The position numbers and the translations under genes are program-made. 64,000 nucleotides of DNA from Schumannella sp. 10F1B-5-1 (GTDB taxonomy: Bacteria > Actinomycetota > Actinomycetes > Actinomycetales > Microbacteriaceae). Positions 33,946-43,089 of this stretch are shown here, in pieces. Each line of letters starts with the position of its first letter. Positions within the stretch are counted from its first letter, which is position 1. The DNA lies in assembly GCF_006517535.1 (NCBI RefSeq), contig NZ_VHQH01000037.1:95532-159531 (forward strand), read 5' to 3'. The notes beneath the pieces were generated by a model. It had not been told where the DNA came from and searched no databases. It saw only the letters and a list, made by a program, of their open reading frames with translations.

Positions 33946-34779
33946 ATGAGCACGGCCGACGAGAGCGCGAGCGCATCCGAGAACAGCGTCGGCGCCGACG
34001 ACGAGGTCGTCGAGCGCCCGGTGCGCCGCGGAACCGAGCCGCGAACGGCCCACCTCGACAAGCGCAAGCCGCGCGGCTGGAAGCTGTTCCTGCGCGACCT
34101 GGTCGTGATCGTGGTCGCGGCGGTCGTGATCTCGTTCCTGATCAAGACCTTCCTGATCCGCTCGTTCTACATCCCGTCGGAGTCGATGGAGTCGACCCTG
34201 ATCGTGAACGACCGGGTCATCGTCAACGAGCTGCAGCCGAAGGCCTTCGGCCTCTCGCGCGGCGACATCGTCGTCTTCAAGGACCCGGGCGGCTGGCTCG
34301 ACGGCACGACCGCGACCGAGCAGCCGACGGGCGTCGCCGGATTCTTCAACGAGGCCCTCGGCGTGATCGGCCTCACCGCGCCCGACAGCGACGACCACCT
34401 CATCAAGCGCGTCATCGGCCTGCCGGGCGACACGGTCAAGTGCTGCAACAGCCTCGGCCAGATGACCGTCAACGACGTGCCGCTCGACGAGCCCTATGTG
34501 AAGCTGCCCGACGGCACTTCCCGCGTCTCGGCGATGGACTTCGAGGTGACGGTGCCGAAGGACTCGCTCTGGGTCATGGGCGACAACCGCTACAACTCCA
34601 AGGACTCCCGCTACAACCAGCAGAACCCCGGCAACGGCTTCGTGCCCTACGACAACGTCGTCGGGCGGGCGTTCGTGATCAGCTGGCCGACCAGCCGCTG
34701 GACCTGGCTCGACGACTACCCGCTGACCTTCGAGGGCGTGCCCGACCGTTCGTCGTCGGCGAAGTCGGCATCCGGATGA
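33946..34779 (+). CDS. lepB: signal peptidase I
   Basis: A 277-residue type I signal peptidase: cytoplasmic N-terminal tail, one membrane segment (about 51-70) and a periplasm-facing catalytic domain. The nucleophile S80 is in IPSESMEST and the general base K154 in HLIKRVIGLPGD; box E is VMGDNRYNSKDSR. It removes signal peptides from exported proteins. ATG 33946 follows AGGGGAGCGC; TATGCT at 33900-33905 is a possible -10. Confidence 0.95.
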   Translation: MSTADESASASENSVGADDEVVERPVRRGTEPRTAHLDKRKPRGWKLFLRDLVVIVVAAVVISFLIKTFLIRSFYIPSESMESTLIVNDRVIVNELQPKAFGLSRGDIVVFKDPGGWLDGTTATEQPTGVAGFFNEALGVIGLTAPDSDDHLIKRVIGLPGDTVKCCNSLGQMTVNDVPLDEPYVKLPDGTSRVSAMDFEVTVPKDSLWVMGDNRYNSKDSRYNQQNPGNGFVPYDNVVGRAFVISWPTSRWTWLDDYPLTFEGVPDRSSSAKSASG

Positions 34780-34834
34780 CGTCCGCCGTGACGCTCGCCG
34801 GGTCGACCGGATCGACGACGGGGCTGCCGCGACG

Positions 34835-35521
34835 ATGACCGTCGTCGATCCCGACCTGCGCTTCGAGAAGAAGCTGCTGCGCGAGCGCGCCGAGCTCGTG
34901 ATCGGCGTGGATGAGGTGGGTCGCGGCGCGATCGCCGGTCCGGTCGCGGTCGGCGTGAGCGTGATCGATGCACGGGTGGCGCGCATCCCGGTCGGTCTGC
35001 GCGACTCGAAGCTGCTCAGCGAGAAGCGGCGCGAGCAGCTGCATCCGCTCGTGCAGCGCTGGGCGCGGCATTCGGCCGTCGGCGTCGCCTCGAACGAGGA
35101 GATCGACCGACTCGGCATCATCGCCGCCCTCGGTCTGGCGGGGACGCGGGCGCTCGCGTCGGTCGTCGACGGCGGCGTGTCGCTCGGCGGAGCCCGGGTC
35201 ATCCTCGACGGCTCGCACGACTGGCTGACGCCGGCCCTGGGCGCCGCGGGACTGAGCGGCGCGGGCGCCCCGACCGGTCTCGCCGTCACGACCCGCGTCA
35301 AGGCGGACATGACCTGCGCGAGCGTCGCCGCGGCATCCGTTCTCGCGAAAGTGCAGCGCGATCGCTTCATGATCGAGTCGCACGCGCGCCTGCCCGAGTA
35401 CAACTGGGTGGCCAACAAGGGCTACGCCTCCTCCGACCACTACGCGGCGATCGACCGCGTGGGTGCGAGCGATCTGCACCGCTGGTCGTGGCTGCGCCAG
35501 CCGACGCTGCTCGACCTCTGA
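34835..35521 (+). CDS. rnhB: ribonuclease HII
   Basis: A 228-residue RNase HII that nicks RNA in RNA-DNA hybrids. Catalytic acidic residues are seen in VIGVDEVGRGAIAGPVAV (DE), VILDGSHDWL and KADMTCASVAAASVLAKVQRD. The end contains EYNWVANKGYASSDHYAAI. A typical family length of about 200-230. It lies 55 bases after lepB and is followed by the DUF2469 gene, the standard actinobacterial order. Confidence 0.95.
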   Translation: MTVVDPDLRFEKKLLRERAELVIGVDEVGRGAIAGPVAVGVSVIDARVARIPVGLRDSKLLSEKRREQLHPLVQRWARHSAVGVASNEEIDRLGIIAALGLAGTRALASVVDGGVSLGGARVILDGSHDWLTPALGAAGLSGAGAPTGLAVTTRVKADMTCASVAAASVLAKVQRDRFMIESHARLPEYNWVANKGYASSDHYAAIDRVGASDLHRWSWLRQPTLLDL

Positions 35522-35546
35522 GGCGGCGCCGCCGACGGCCGCGCCG

Positions 35547-35578
35547 GTGCACGGCGTCGGGCCTGTGCACGGCGTCGG
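35547..35578. repeat. 14-bp direct repeat
   Basis: GTGCACGGCGTCGG occurs at 35547-35560 and 35565-35578 in the rnhB-DUF2469 gap, just upstream of the DUF2469 -10. It may be chance or a binding site. Confidence 0.4.
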
Positions 35579-35598
35579 CGACACCGTCGCGGCGGAAC

Positions 35599-35604
35599 TA
35601 GACT
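35599..35604 (+). promoter_or_regulatory. leaderless -10 for DUF2469 gene
   Basis: TAGACT then gacgccg (seven bases) then ATG 35612. Confidence 0.55.
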
Positions 35605-35611
35605 GACGCCG

Positions 35612-35935
35612 ATGGATGACGAGGATCTCGACGACTACGACCGCGAGGTCGAGCTCGCCCTGTATCGCGAGTACCGCGATGTGGTCGGGCAGTTCAAGTA
35701 CGTGGTCGAGACCGAGCGGCGCTTCTATCTGGCCAACGAGGTCAGCTTCGAGCGCAAGGACACCGAGCACGACTTCTACTTCGAGCTCGAGATGAAGGAC
35801 GTCTGGGTCTGGGACGTCTACCGCGCCGACCGCTTCGTGAAGAGCGTGCGCGTGCTGACCTTCAAAGACGTCAACATCGAGGCGCTGGGCGAGCGGGAGC
35901 TCGAGCTGCCCAAGGAGCTCGCGATCGACGAGTAG
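35612..35935 (+). CDS. DUF2469 family protein
   Basis: A 107-residue acidic protein (MDDEDLDDYDREVELALYREYRDVVGQFKYVVETERRFYL...) strongly conserved across actinobacteria and nearly always beside rnhB. It is predicted cytoplasmic and has no known function. The central DVWVWDVYRADRFVKSVRVLTFKDVN is the conserved part. The adjacent leaderless -10 suggests independent transcription. Confidence 0.92.
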   Translation: MDDEDLDDYDREVELALYREYRDVVGQFKYVVETERRFYLANEVSFERKDTEHDFYFELEMKDVWVWDVYRADRFVKSVRVLTFKDVNIEALGERELELPKELAIDE

Positions 35936-35986
35936 GCGGTTCCGCCTCCTCGGGTGACGGCGCTGCGCGTCGGCGGTGCTCCGTCG

Positions 35987-36661
35987 TCAGCAGGCGCCCC
36001 ACAGACCCGCTCCGGATGCGCGCGCCCGAGCCTCGGCATCCTGGAACTGCTGCCATCGCGCGTGCCGATCGCGATACGCCTCGGCGGCACCCTCGTCGAC
36101 GAGCTGCAGGTTGATCAGCGTCCCCGACGTCGCGGACCCCGCAGCGGGCGCGTCGGCGGCCGGGACCCACAGATAGCGCAGCAGGCGCCCGTAGCGGTCC
36201 GCGTCGCCCTGCGTCGGGTCCGGCTCGAGCCGCACCGCCGTGCCGACGGGGAGCAGCGCGTGCGCGCGGTCGCTCGCCTCGGGACCCCAGCACTCGACCG
36301 GGCTGTTCGGCTTGACCGTCTCGGGGGTGTCGATGCCCGCGAGCCGCACCGTCTCGTCGTCGGTGCGCCCGGCGCGACGCACGACGACGGTGTCGCCGTC
36401 GACGACGCGCACGATCGTCGCCGCCTCGGCGGAGGCCGGCATCGCGGTGTCCGAGCCGACAGCCGGACCGGACGGCGTGGTCGGCGGCGCGCTCGGCGTC
36501 CTGCTCGGCCCGGCGCCGGCGCCGGCGTCCGATCCGGAACTCGTGCCGGTTCCGAGCACGCTGACCAGGTCGTCGAGCTTCAGCGCCCCGGTCAGCACGC
36601 CGATCACGACGAGCGCGACCGCCGCGACGAGCACGATCATGCGCCGGTGTCGACGAGTCAT
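35987..36661 (-). CDS. membrane-anchored thermonuclease (SNase-like) protein
   Basis: About 224 residues: a basic start, one membrane segment or signal anchor (about 9-25), a Ser/Gly/Pro linker, and a staphylococcal-nuclease-like domain from about residue 80. The domain keeps RVVDGDTVVVRR, VRLAGIDTPET, the Arg-containing DRYGRLLRYLWV and LINLQLVDEGAAEAYR, consistent with a Ca-dependent extracellular nuclease. Three in-frame ATGs lie close together (36682, 36673, 36661); GGAGGTG at 36665-36671 supports 36661. It ends with a C-terminal cysteine (LWGAC). Confidence 0.85.
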   Translation of the reverse strand: MTRRHRRMIVLVAAVALVVIGVLTGALKLDDLVSVLGTGTSSGSDAGAGAGPSRTPSAPPTTPSGPAVGSDTAMPASAEAATIVRVVDGDTVVVRRAGRTDDETVRLAGIDTPETVKPNSPVECWGPEASDRAHALLPVGTAVRLEPDPTQGDADRYGRLLRYLWVPAADAPAAGSATSGTLINLQLVDEGAAEAYRDRHARWQQFQDAEARARASGAGLWGAC

Positions 36662-36664
36662 CCG

Positions 36665-36671
36665 CACCTCC
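36665..36671 (-). promoter_or_regulatory. ribosome binding site deciding the thermonuclease start
   Basis: Minus-strand GGAGGTG, three bases before ATG 36661; the upstream ATGs at 36673 and 36682 lack an SD. Confidence 0.55.
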
Positions 36672-36793
36672 ATCTCGATCATGGCGGATGCGGCCGACAC
36701 GGCCTCGCGGTCGCTCTCTCCGCGCGCTCCTGTTCGTAACTCGGGCTTCGCCGCTGCGGCGGATACGGGTGCCGCCGGGCCCGCCGCGCCCGC

Positions 36794-36799
36794 CACCCT
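36794..36799 (+). promoter_or_regulatory. candidate leaderless -10 for yraN
   Basis: CACCCT then cgaccc then ATG 36806; weak hexamer but six-base spacing. Confidence 0.3.
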
Positions 36800-36805
36800 C
36801 GACCC

Positions 36806-37165
36806 ATGGCAGCGAAAGACGAGCTCGGACGCCACGGCGAACGCCTGGCCGAGCAGCACCTGACCGGGCGCGGCATCCGCGTCGTCGACCGCAACTGGCG
36901 GTGTCCGCTCGGCGAGATCGACCTGGTGGCGCGCGATGGCGACGACGTCGTGTTCGTCGAGGTGAAGACGCGGCGGGGCGTGGGCTACGGGCATCCACTG
37001 GAGGCGATCACGGCCGTCAAGCTCGCACGACTGCGCCGGCTCGCGGGGGCCTGGTGCGCCGCGCATCCCGAGGTGCGGGGATCGGTGCGCATCGACGCGA
37101 TCGGCATCGTCGCCGTGCGCGGCGCGGAACCCCGCATCGAGCACCTGCAGGGGGTGTACCGATGA
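36806..37165 (+). CDS. yraN: YraN/UPF0102 family putative endonuclease
   Basis: A 119-residue protein with a PD-(D/E)XK-like core: GEIDLVARDGDDVVFVEVKTRRG holds the Asp and the E-x-K of the motif, and GRHGERLAEQHL the leading helix. The family is annotated as a Holliday-junction-resolvase-like nuclease of unproven role. Its stop overlaps the yifB ATG by 4 bp (ATGA), part of the yraN-yifB-dprA set. Confidence 0.92.
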   Translation: MAAKDELGRHGERLAEQHLTGRGIRVVDRNWRCPLGEIDLVARDGDDVVFVEVKTRRGVGYGHPLEAITAVKLARLRRLAGAWCAAHPEVRGSVRIDAIGIVAVRGAEPRIEHLQGVYR

Positions 37166-38715
37166 GCGTCGCCCGCACCCGCGCGATCGCCCTGCTCGGC
37201 ATCGAGGGCGCGATCGTCGAGGTGGAGGCCGACCTGCAGCAGGGCGCGCTGCCCGGCTTCTCGCTCATCGGCCTGCCCGACACCTCGCTCGGCGAGGCGC
37301 GGGAGCGGGTGCGCGCCGCCGCGGCGAACTCGGGGCATCCGCTCTCGCCGAGGCGCATGACGATCAACCTGTCGCCCGCGTCGCTGCCGAAGCACGGCTC
37401 GGCCTTCGACCTGGCGATCGCCGTCGCGGCACTGGCCGCCGAGGGCGTCGTGTCGCCCGAGTCGGTCGAGCGGGTCGCGCACCTCGGCGAGCTCGGGCTC
37501 GACGGCCGTCTGCGGCCGATTCCCGGCGTGCTGCCGGCCGTGCTGGCCGCGGCTCGCGCGGGCGTCGAGACGGTCATCGTGCCGAGCGGCGACGAGCCCG
37601 AGGCCTCGCTCGTGCCGGGCATCCGGGTCGTCGGCATGCCGAGCCTGCGCGAGACGTTGATCTTCCACGGCGCCGAGCTCGAGTCCGAGCCGGTCGAGCC
37701 GATCCTCCGCGCGCTCGGCGGCGACGACGACACGGCGACGACGCGCACGGAGGAGGCGCTCGACCTCGCCGACGTCGCGGGCAACCGGGAGGCGGTCGAG
37801 GCTCTGCGCATCGCCGCGGCCGGCGGACACCACCTCTTCCTGCTCGGACCACCCGGAGCCGGCAAGACGATGCTCGTCTCCCGGCTGCCCGGCATCCTGC
37901 CCGACCTCAGCGCCGAGCAGGCGCTCGAGGTGGGATCGCTGCGCTCGCTCTCGGGTCTGCCGCTCGGCGCGAGCCTCTCCCACCGGCCGCCGCTCGAATC
38001 GCCGCATCACACGGCGACGACGGCCTCGATCGTGGGCGGCGGGTCGCGGGCGATCCGTCCGGGCGCCGCGGCGCGCGCATCCCACGGCGTGCTCTTCCTC
38101 GACGAGGCGCCCGAGTTCTCGCCGGCGACCCTGGATGCGCTGCGCCAGCCGCTCGAATCGGGCACGCTGACCGTGCATCGCGCCAGCGCGACCGCGCGCT
38201 TCCCTGCGGCGTTCCAGCTCGTGCTGGCGGCGAACCCGTGCCCCTGTGGCCAATCCGGCGCTCCCGATGCCGAGTGCGTCTGCACGCCGACGGCGCGACG
38301 GCGCTACCTGCAGCGGATGAGCGGTCCGCTGCTCGATCGCGTCGACATCCGCCTGCGCGTGCACCGGGTGACGGCCGCGCAGCTGCGCCTGGCCGCCGAG
38401 ACGCCGACCATGTCGACAGCCCAGGCTCGCGAGGCCGTGCTCGCCGCGAGAGAGCGGGCCCGCCAGCGGCTGCGGGGCACGCCGTGGCGGCGCAACGTCG
38501 AGCTGCCCGGCACGTGGCTGCGTTCATCCGCGGGCGCACCGAGCCCCGGCTCGACCGATCCGCTGGAGCGCGCCCTCGAGCGCGGTGTGCTCAGCATGCG
38601 CGGCTTCGATCGCGTGCTGCGCGTGGCCTGGACGATCGCCGACCTCGATGGCGTCGATCGGCCGGGACGCGACCAGATCGGCCGTGCCCTGCACCTCCGG
38701 CAGGCCGCGGCATGA
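37162..38715 (+). CDS. YifB/ComM-family Mg-chelatase-like AAA+ ATPase
   Basis: A 517-residue protein. The N-terminal Lon-like fold (about 1-170) contains LPGFSLIGLPDTSLGEARERV and the AAA+ domain Walker A GPPGAGKT near 229-236, with Walker B VLFLDEAPEF. A zinc-like cysteine group CPCGQSG/AECVC is at about 361-375, and the end carries the conserved SMRGFDRVLRVAWTIADLDG. The best-studied homologue, ComM, is a branch-migration helicase for natural transformation. Overlaps with yraN and dprA (ATGA at both ends) indicate one operon. Confidence 0.94.
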   Translation: MSVARTRAIALLGIEGAIVEVEADLQQGALPGFSLIGLPDTSLGEARERVRAAAANSGHPLSPRRMTINLSPASLPKHGSAFDLAIAVAALAAEGVVSPESVERVAHLGELGLDGRLRPIPGVLPAVLAAARAGVETVIVPSGDEPEASLVPGIRVVGMPSLRETLIFHGAELESEPVEPILRALGGDDDTATTRTEEALDLADVAGNREAVEALRIAAAGGHHLFLLGPPGAGKTMLVSRLPGILPDLSAEQALEVGSLRSLSGLPLGASLSHRPPLESPHHTATTASIVGGGSRAIRPGAAARASHGVLFLDEAPEFSPATLDALRQPLESGTLTVHRASATARFPAAFQLVLAANPCPCGQSGAPDAECVCTPTARRRYLQRMSGPLLDRVDIRLRVHRVTAAQLRLAAETPTMSTAQAREAVLAARERARQRLRGTPWRRNVELPGTWLRSSAGAPSPGSTDPLERALERGVLSMRGFDRVLRVAWTIADLDGVDRPGRDQIGRALHLRQAAA

Positions 38716-40046
38716 GCGCGCTCGGACTCTCGCGCGCGGCGATCGCGCAGCTCGTGCGCGGTGTCGCCGACGACCCGGGGGAGTGGGCCGGCGTCGAGGA
38801 GCGGTTCGCTCGCGGCGTCTGGAGCTGTCTGGTCGAGCCGGGGGATCGGGTCGCAGGTGCGCTCGTCTCCGTGCTGGGGGCGCCCGCGGCTCTGCGTCCG
38901 CTCGTCGACGACAGCGGGGTCGACGGGTGGATCGCGCTGCTCGAGCGCGCCGTCGCCGACGCGACGGGCGCCGAGACCGTCGCCGACGGCGCCGGCTCGG
39001 ATCCCGGCGAGCTCCTCGCACGGGAGGAGCTCGCGGCGGCGGCCGCGCGCTGGTCGCCGCGCTTCGCGACTCGTGCGGTCGAGCTCGCCTTCCGCCAGGC
39101 GGAGCGCTTCGCGACACGACTCGTCGTACCCGACGACGCGAGCTGGCCGGAGCGGCTCGACGATCTCGGAGCTCACCGTCCGCTCGCGCTCTGGTCGCGC
39201 GGCGACGCGGCGCTGCTCGGCGGCCTGGATGACGCGATCGCCCTCGTCGGGGCCCGCGCGGCGACGGGCTACGGCGAGCATGTGACGGCCGAGTGCTCGG
39301 CTGGGCTCGTGGATCGCGGCTACGCGATCGTCTCCGGCGCGGCCTACGGCATCGACGGGGTCGCTCACCGCGCCGCTCTCGCCTCGGGAGGAACGACGGT
39401 CGCCGTGCTCGCGGGCGGACTCGACCGCTTCTACCCCTCCGGACACGAAGCGCTGCTGCAGCGCATCGTCGACCGCGGCGTCGTCATCTCGGAGGTGCCC
39501 GCCGGCTCGGCACCCACGAAGTGGAGGTTCCTGCAGCGCAATCGGCTGATCGCCACGCTCGCCGGCGCCACCGTCGTGGTCGAGGCCGGGCGCCGCTCGG
39601 GTTCGCTCAACACCGCCGGTCACGCCGCCGAGCTCGGACGGCCGCTCGGAGCGGTGCCGGGCCCGGTCACGAGCACGGCGTCGGCGGGCTGCCACCGGCT
39701 GCTGCGCGACTACGGCGCGACGTGCGTCACGAACGCCGACGAGATCGCCGAGCTGGCTCCGCACAGCGGTGCGGCGTCAACGCCTGGTGCCACGAGCGGC
39801 GAGCATGCGGCCGACGGCGCCTCGAGCGGCAGCGGGCGGCGCTCCGTCGGCGAGGTCGACGGCGCGACGCTGCGCGTGCTCGACGCGCTCGCGCCGCGGG
39901 CCGCGCGCACGGTCGCCCAGCTCGCCGCCGCGAGCGGACTCGCCCCCGATCGGGTGAGCGCCGTGCTCGGGATGCTGGAGCTCGAGGGCGGCGTCCGTCA
40001 GGCGGGAGCGGGCTGGGTGCGCTCGCCGCGCGGATCTGCAACATAG
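38712..40046 (+). CDS. dprA: DNA-processing protein DprA
   Basis: A 444-residue protein. The Rossmann-like DprA domain (about 135-345) contains LVGARAATGYGEHV, SGAAYGIDGVAHRAALASGGTTVAVLAGGLDRFYPSGH and EVPAGSAPTKWRFLQRNRLIATLA. A winged-helix C-terminal domain (about 375-440) follows a low-complexity Ser/Gly linker. DprA loads RecA on incoming single-stranded DNA; the gene also occurs in species not known to be competent. ATG 38712 overlaps the yifB stop. Confidence 0.95.
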   Translation: MSALGLSRAAIAQLVRGVADDPGEWAGVEERFARGVWSCLVEPGDRVAGALVSVLGAPAALRPLVDDSGVDGWIALLERAVADATGAETVADGAGSDPGELLAREELAAAAARWSPRFATRAVELAFRQAERFATRLVVPDDASWPERLDDLGAHRPLALWSRGDAALLGGLDDAIALVGARAATGYGEHVTAECSAGLVDRGYAIVSGAAYGIDGVAHRAALASGGTTVAVLAGGLDRFYPSGHEALLQRIVDRGVVISEVPAGSAPTKWRFLQRNRLIATLAGATVVVEAGRRSGSLNTAGHAAELGRPLGAVPGPVTSTASAGCHRLLRDYGATCVTNADEIAELAPHSGAASTPGATSGEHAADGASSGSGRRSVGEVDGATLRVLDALAPRAARTVAQLAAASGLAPDRVSAVLGMLELEGGVRQAGAGWVRSPRGSAT

Positions 40047-40064
40047 ACGCGGTGAGGACTCGCA

Positions 40065-40070
40065 TAGGAT
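40065..40070 (+). promoter_or_regulatory. leaderless -10 for acyltransferase
   Basis: TAGGAT lies four bases before ATG 40075 and seven before ATG 40078; the usual spacing favours the second. Confidence 0.45.
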
Positions 40071-40077
40071 CCTCATG

Positions 40078-41223
40078 ATGTCGACGACGAGTCCCGGCCG
40101 TGTCGCGCGGCCGTTTAGGCCGCGCCTCGAGCATTCCCGGTTCCTGACTGAGCGCCACTTCGGCGCTTTCGACGGCGTGCGTGCGATCGCCGCCGCCATG
40201 GTCGTGCTGTTCCATTTCGGGGGTGCCGCCACCGCGCCGATCAACGGGTGGCTCGGAGTGCATCTGTTCTTCGTGCTGTCCGGCTTTCTCATCACCACTC
40301 TGCTTCTGCGGGAGGAGGCCCGTCGCGCGCGCGTCTCGCTAGTCGAGTTTTGGATCCGGCGTCTCTTCCGCATCGTCCCGGCCTATGCCGTGGTCCTCGC
40401 GATCGCTCTCGTCTTCGTCGCGCGGCTCGGGCCGGCCGACTACTCGTCGCTGCCGTACTACCTCTCATTCTCGGTCGAATGGGCGCCACCCGGTCCTGGG
40501 CTGGGCGCGTATTACGGACACGCGTGGACGATCGGGATCGAGCAGAAGTTCTATCTAATCTGGCCGGTCATGGCCTTCGTCGCGGTGCCTGTCGCATTCC
40601 GGCGCCCCGCATGGCGCCTCGGTGTCATCACCGGCCTCGGGTTCGCGACGATCTGGTTCCCGGGCGTGCTCGTGCACTACCTGGTCATCGGGTTCGGCTG
40701 CGCGATCGCCGTCCTGATGAATTCCCGCCGCGGTTTCGCCGTGGTCCGACCGCTGACCACTCCCGTCGGCGGCGCGGCCGCGCTGAGCGCGCTGATCGTC
40801 GTTCAGATCGTCGCCCGAAGTGCCGCCGATTCGCTGGGAAGCGAGGTTCCGGTGGTGCTGGCCTACGGCGCCTGCGCCGCTCTCGCGATCCCCGGGTTCG
40901 TCGTGCCGAGCGGCTTCGTCACCGCCGTTCTCTCCGCCGCTCCGCTGCGCTGGATCGGCGCGCGCTCGTACTCGCTCTATCTGATCCAGACGGTCGCCGC
41001 GGTCACGGTGGGCCAGGTCATCCGCCCCGCACACATCGGTTGGGGGGGCGCGCTGGTCGCACTCGCCGCGTCGCTTCTGGCCGCCGATCTGATCTACCGG
41101 TATGTCGAGCAGCCGATGATCCGAGTCGGCAAGCGCCTCGTCGGCAGGCATCGGGAGCGCTCCGAGCGGGATCGCGGGCTGACCTCCGAGCCTGGCGGAG
41201 GCGCCGTCTCTGAGATCGGGTGA
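40078..41223 (+). CDS. membrane acyltransferase (acyltransferase-3 family)
   Basis: About 381 residues with ten or so membrane helices. The family motif FGAFDGVRAIAAAMVVLFHF carries the conserved His, and FFVLSGFLITTLLLREE with FWIRRLFRIVPAY follow; later comes HAWTIGIEQKFYLIWPV. OafA/NodX-type enzymes O-acetylate cell-surface sugars, lipids or antibiotics. The adjacent ATG at 40075 is an alternative start. Codon use differs from neighbours (Arg AGG, Leu CTA, several Phe TTT), hinting at later acquisition. It is convergent with the osmoprotectant operon. Confidence 0.88.
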   Translation: MSTTSPGRVARPFRPRLEHSRFLTERHFGAFDGVRAIAAAMVVLFHFGGAATAPINGWLGVHLFFVLSGFLITTLLLREEARRARVSLVEFWIRRLFRIVPAYAVVLAIALVFVARLGPADYSSLPYYLSFSVEWAPPGPGLGAYYGHAWTIGIEQKFYLIWPVMAFVAVPVAFRRPAWRLGVITGLGFATIWFPGVLVHYLVIGFGCAIAVLMNSRRGFAVVRPLTTPVGGAAALSALIVVQIVARSAADSLGSEVPVVLAYGACAALAIPGFVVPSGFVTAVLSAAPLRWIGARSYSLYLIQTVAAVTVGQVIRPAHIGWGGALVALAASLLAADLIYRYVEQPMIRVGKRLVGRHRERSERDRGLTSEPGGGAVSEIG

Positions 41224-41275
41224 CGCCGCCGCACGATAGGAGACCGTCCGGCCCCGGTGTCACCGCTCAGCGCGA

Positions 41276-42331
41276 TCAGGGCTTGGTGACGAAGCCGTTC
41301 TTCTCGAGGAAGTCGAAGGCGACATCGCCCGGGTCCTCGCCGCCCTCATCCACCCGCAGGTTCAGCTCCTGCAGCGTCTCGTCGGTGAGCTTCGGGCTGA
41401 TCTGCTCGAACACGTCGGCGAGGCCCGGGTACCTCTTCAGCGTGTCGGTGCTCACCACGGGAGCCACGTTGTAGGCCGGGAAGAACCCGAGATCGTCCTC
41501 GAGCACCGTCAGGTCGAGGCTCTTGATGCGGCCGTCGGTCGTGAAGACCTCGCCGAAGTTGCACGCCGTGCCCTTGTCGGTCGCCGTGTAGACCGCGCCG
41601 GTGTCGTAGATCTTGATGTTCGAGTTCGGCACGCCGTCGGCCGAGCCGCGCTCGAGGCCGTACTTCTTCAGCATCGGGGTGAGTCCGTCGCTGCGGGAGT
41701 TGAACTCGGACTCGACGCAGATCGTGCGCTCGTCGACCGGCAGCTTCGCGATGTCGCTCAGCTTCGACACCCCGAGCTCCTCCGCGGCCTCGGACCGCAC
41801 GGCGAGGGCGTAGGTGTTGTTCATCGGCGCCGGCGGCAGCCAGCTCAGTCCCGACCTCGCGTCGGCGTCCTTGACCGCCTGGTACTGCTCCTGCTTGTCG
41901 GGGATGCCCTGCTCGTGCCCGAGGAAGGTCAGCCAGGCGGTGCCGGTGTACTCCCACGTCATGTCGGCGTCGTGCGACAGCATCAGCTGCCGCACCGGCA
42001 CGCTGCCCGGCACGTTCGTCTTGTCGACGACGTCGAAGCCGGCGGCCTTCGTCGCGATGACGGCGATCTTGCCCAGCACGAGCTGCTCGGTGAAGTTCTT
42101 CGACGTGATCGTCAGCTTCGCGTCGGCCGGCAGGTCGTCGATCTTCTCGATCGAGCCGGGCGCCGCGTCGGGGGCGTAGGCGGCGGCCGACTGCAGTCCG
42201 CATCCGGTCAGCGCGACGAGCGCCGTCGCGGCGAGCGCCGAGGCCGAGACCGCCCGCGCACGGAGGCGGGCGGGAGTCGACGTGGATGCGGCGCCGCGGC
42301 CGCGGAGTCGGGTGCTGCGAGCGGTGGGCAT
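41276..42331 (-). CDS. osmoprotectant ABC transporter substrate-binding lipoprotein
   Basis: A 351-residue OpuCC/ProX-type binding protein with a signal peptide ending in lipobox LTGC (Cys44). The mature protein contains LTITSKNFTEQLVLGKIAVI, ADMTWEYTGTAWLTFLGHEQ and CNFGEVFTTDGRIKSLDLTVLEDDLGFFPAYN, typical of glycine betaine/choline/carnitine binders. It is the last gene of a four-gene minus-strand operon; its ATG shares one base with the stop of the permease gene before it (TGATG). Confidence 0.92.
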   Translation of the reverse strand: MPTARSTRLRGRGAASTSTPARLRARAVSASALAATALVALTGCGLQSAAAYAPDAAPGSIEKIDDLPADAKLTITSKNFTEQLVLGKIAVIATKAAGFDVVDKTNVPGSVPVRQLMLSHDADMTWEYTGTAWLTFLGHEQGIPDKQEQYQAVKDADARSGLSWLPPAPMNNTYALAVRSEAAEELGVSKLSDIAKLPVDERTICVESEFNSRSDGLTPMLKKYGLERGSADGVPNSNIKIYDTGAVYTATDKGTACNFGEVFTTDGRIKSLDLTVLEDDLGFFPAYNVAPVVSTDTLKRYPGLADVFEQISPKLTDETLQELNLRVDEGGEDPGDVAFDFLEKNGFVTKP

Positions 42332-43089
42332 CAGAGTCCCTTCGGTCGGGCGACGTGCTCGACGACACGGCCGGCCCAGTCGACGACGAGGGCGAGCAGG
42401 GCGACGATGACGGCGCCGGCGATGAGCACGGAGTACAGGTACAGGCTCACGCCCGTGGTGATGAGGAGGCCCAGGCCGCCGCCGTTGACGAACGCGGCCA
42501 GGGTCGCCGTGCCGACGAGCAGCACGAGCGCGGTGCGCACGCCCGAGAGCATCACGGGCACGGCCAGCGGCAGCTCGACGCGGAACAGCACCGCGGCGGC
42601 GCTCATCCCCATGCCGCGACCCGCCTCGATGAGGCGCTGGTCGACGGCGCGGATGCCGAGCATCGTGTTGCGCAGCACCGGGAGCGCCGCGTAGAGCACG
42701 AGCGCCGTGATCGACGCCCAGTAGCCCGAGCTGATGAACACCGACAGCAGCACCACGAGCCCGATCGCCGGGGCGGCCTGGCCGAAGTTCGCGATCGCGA
42801 GGATCGGCCCCGACGCCTTGCGCAGAGGACCGCGCGTGAGCAGCACGCCGAGTGGGATCGCGATCACGAGCACGATCACGCCCGAGACGAAGGTCAGGGA
42901 GAGGTGCTGCACGGTCGAGTTCCAGAGCGCCGCGGGCGCGAGCGTCCCCCGCTCGGTCGCGCTGAGCGGGGCGACGGTGATCCAGATGCAGACCGCGGCC
43001 AGCACCGCGAGGATCGCGACGATCTGGATGATCAGCAAACGCCAGCCGCTCTTCCGGCTGGATTCGACGCGCGTGGCGGTGTCGCTCAT
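42331..43089 (-). CDS. osmoprotectant ABC transporter permease (OpuCD/ProZ-like)
   Basis: A 252-residue permease with six helices. The coupling loop is AALPVLRNTMLGIRAVDQRLIEAGRGMGMS followed by ELPLAVPVMLSGVRTALV. ATG 43089 overlaps the ATPase stop by 4 bp. With the other permease (44419-45060) it forms the heterodimeric channel. Confidence 0.93.
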   Translation of the reverse strand: MSDTATRVESSRKSGWRLLIIQIVAILAVLAAVCIWITVAPLSATERGTLAPAALWNSTVQHLSLTFVSGVIVLVIAIPLGVLLTRGPLRKASGPILAIANFGQAAPAIGLVVLLSVFISSGYWASITALVLYAALPVLRNTMLGIRAVDQRLIEAGRGMGMSAAAVLFRVELPLAVPVMLSGVRTALVLLVGTATLAAFVNGGGLGLLITTGVSLYLYSVLIAGAVIVALLALVVDWAGRVVEHVARPKGL

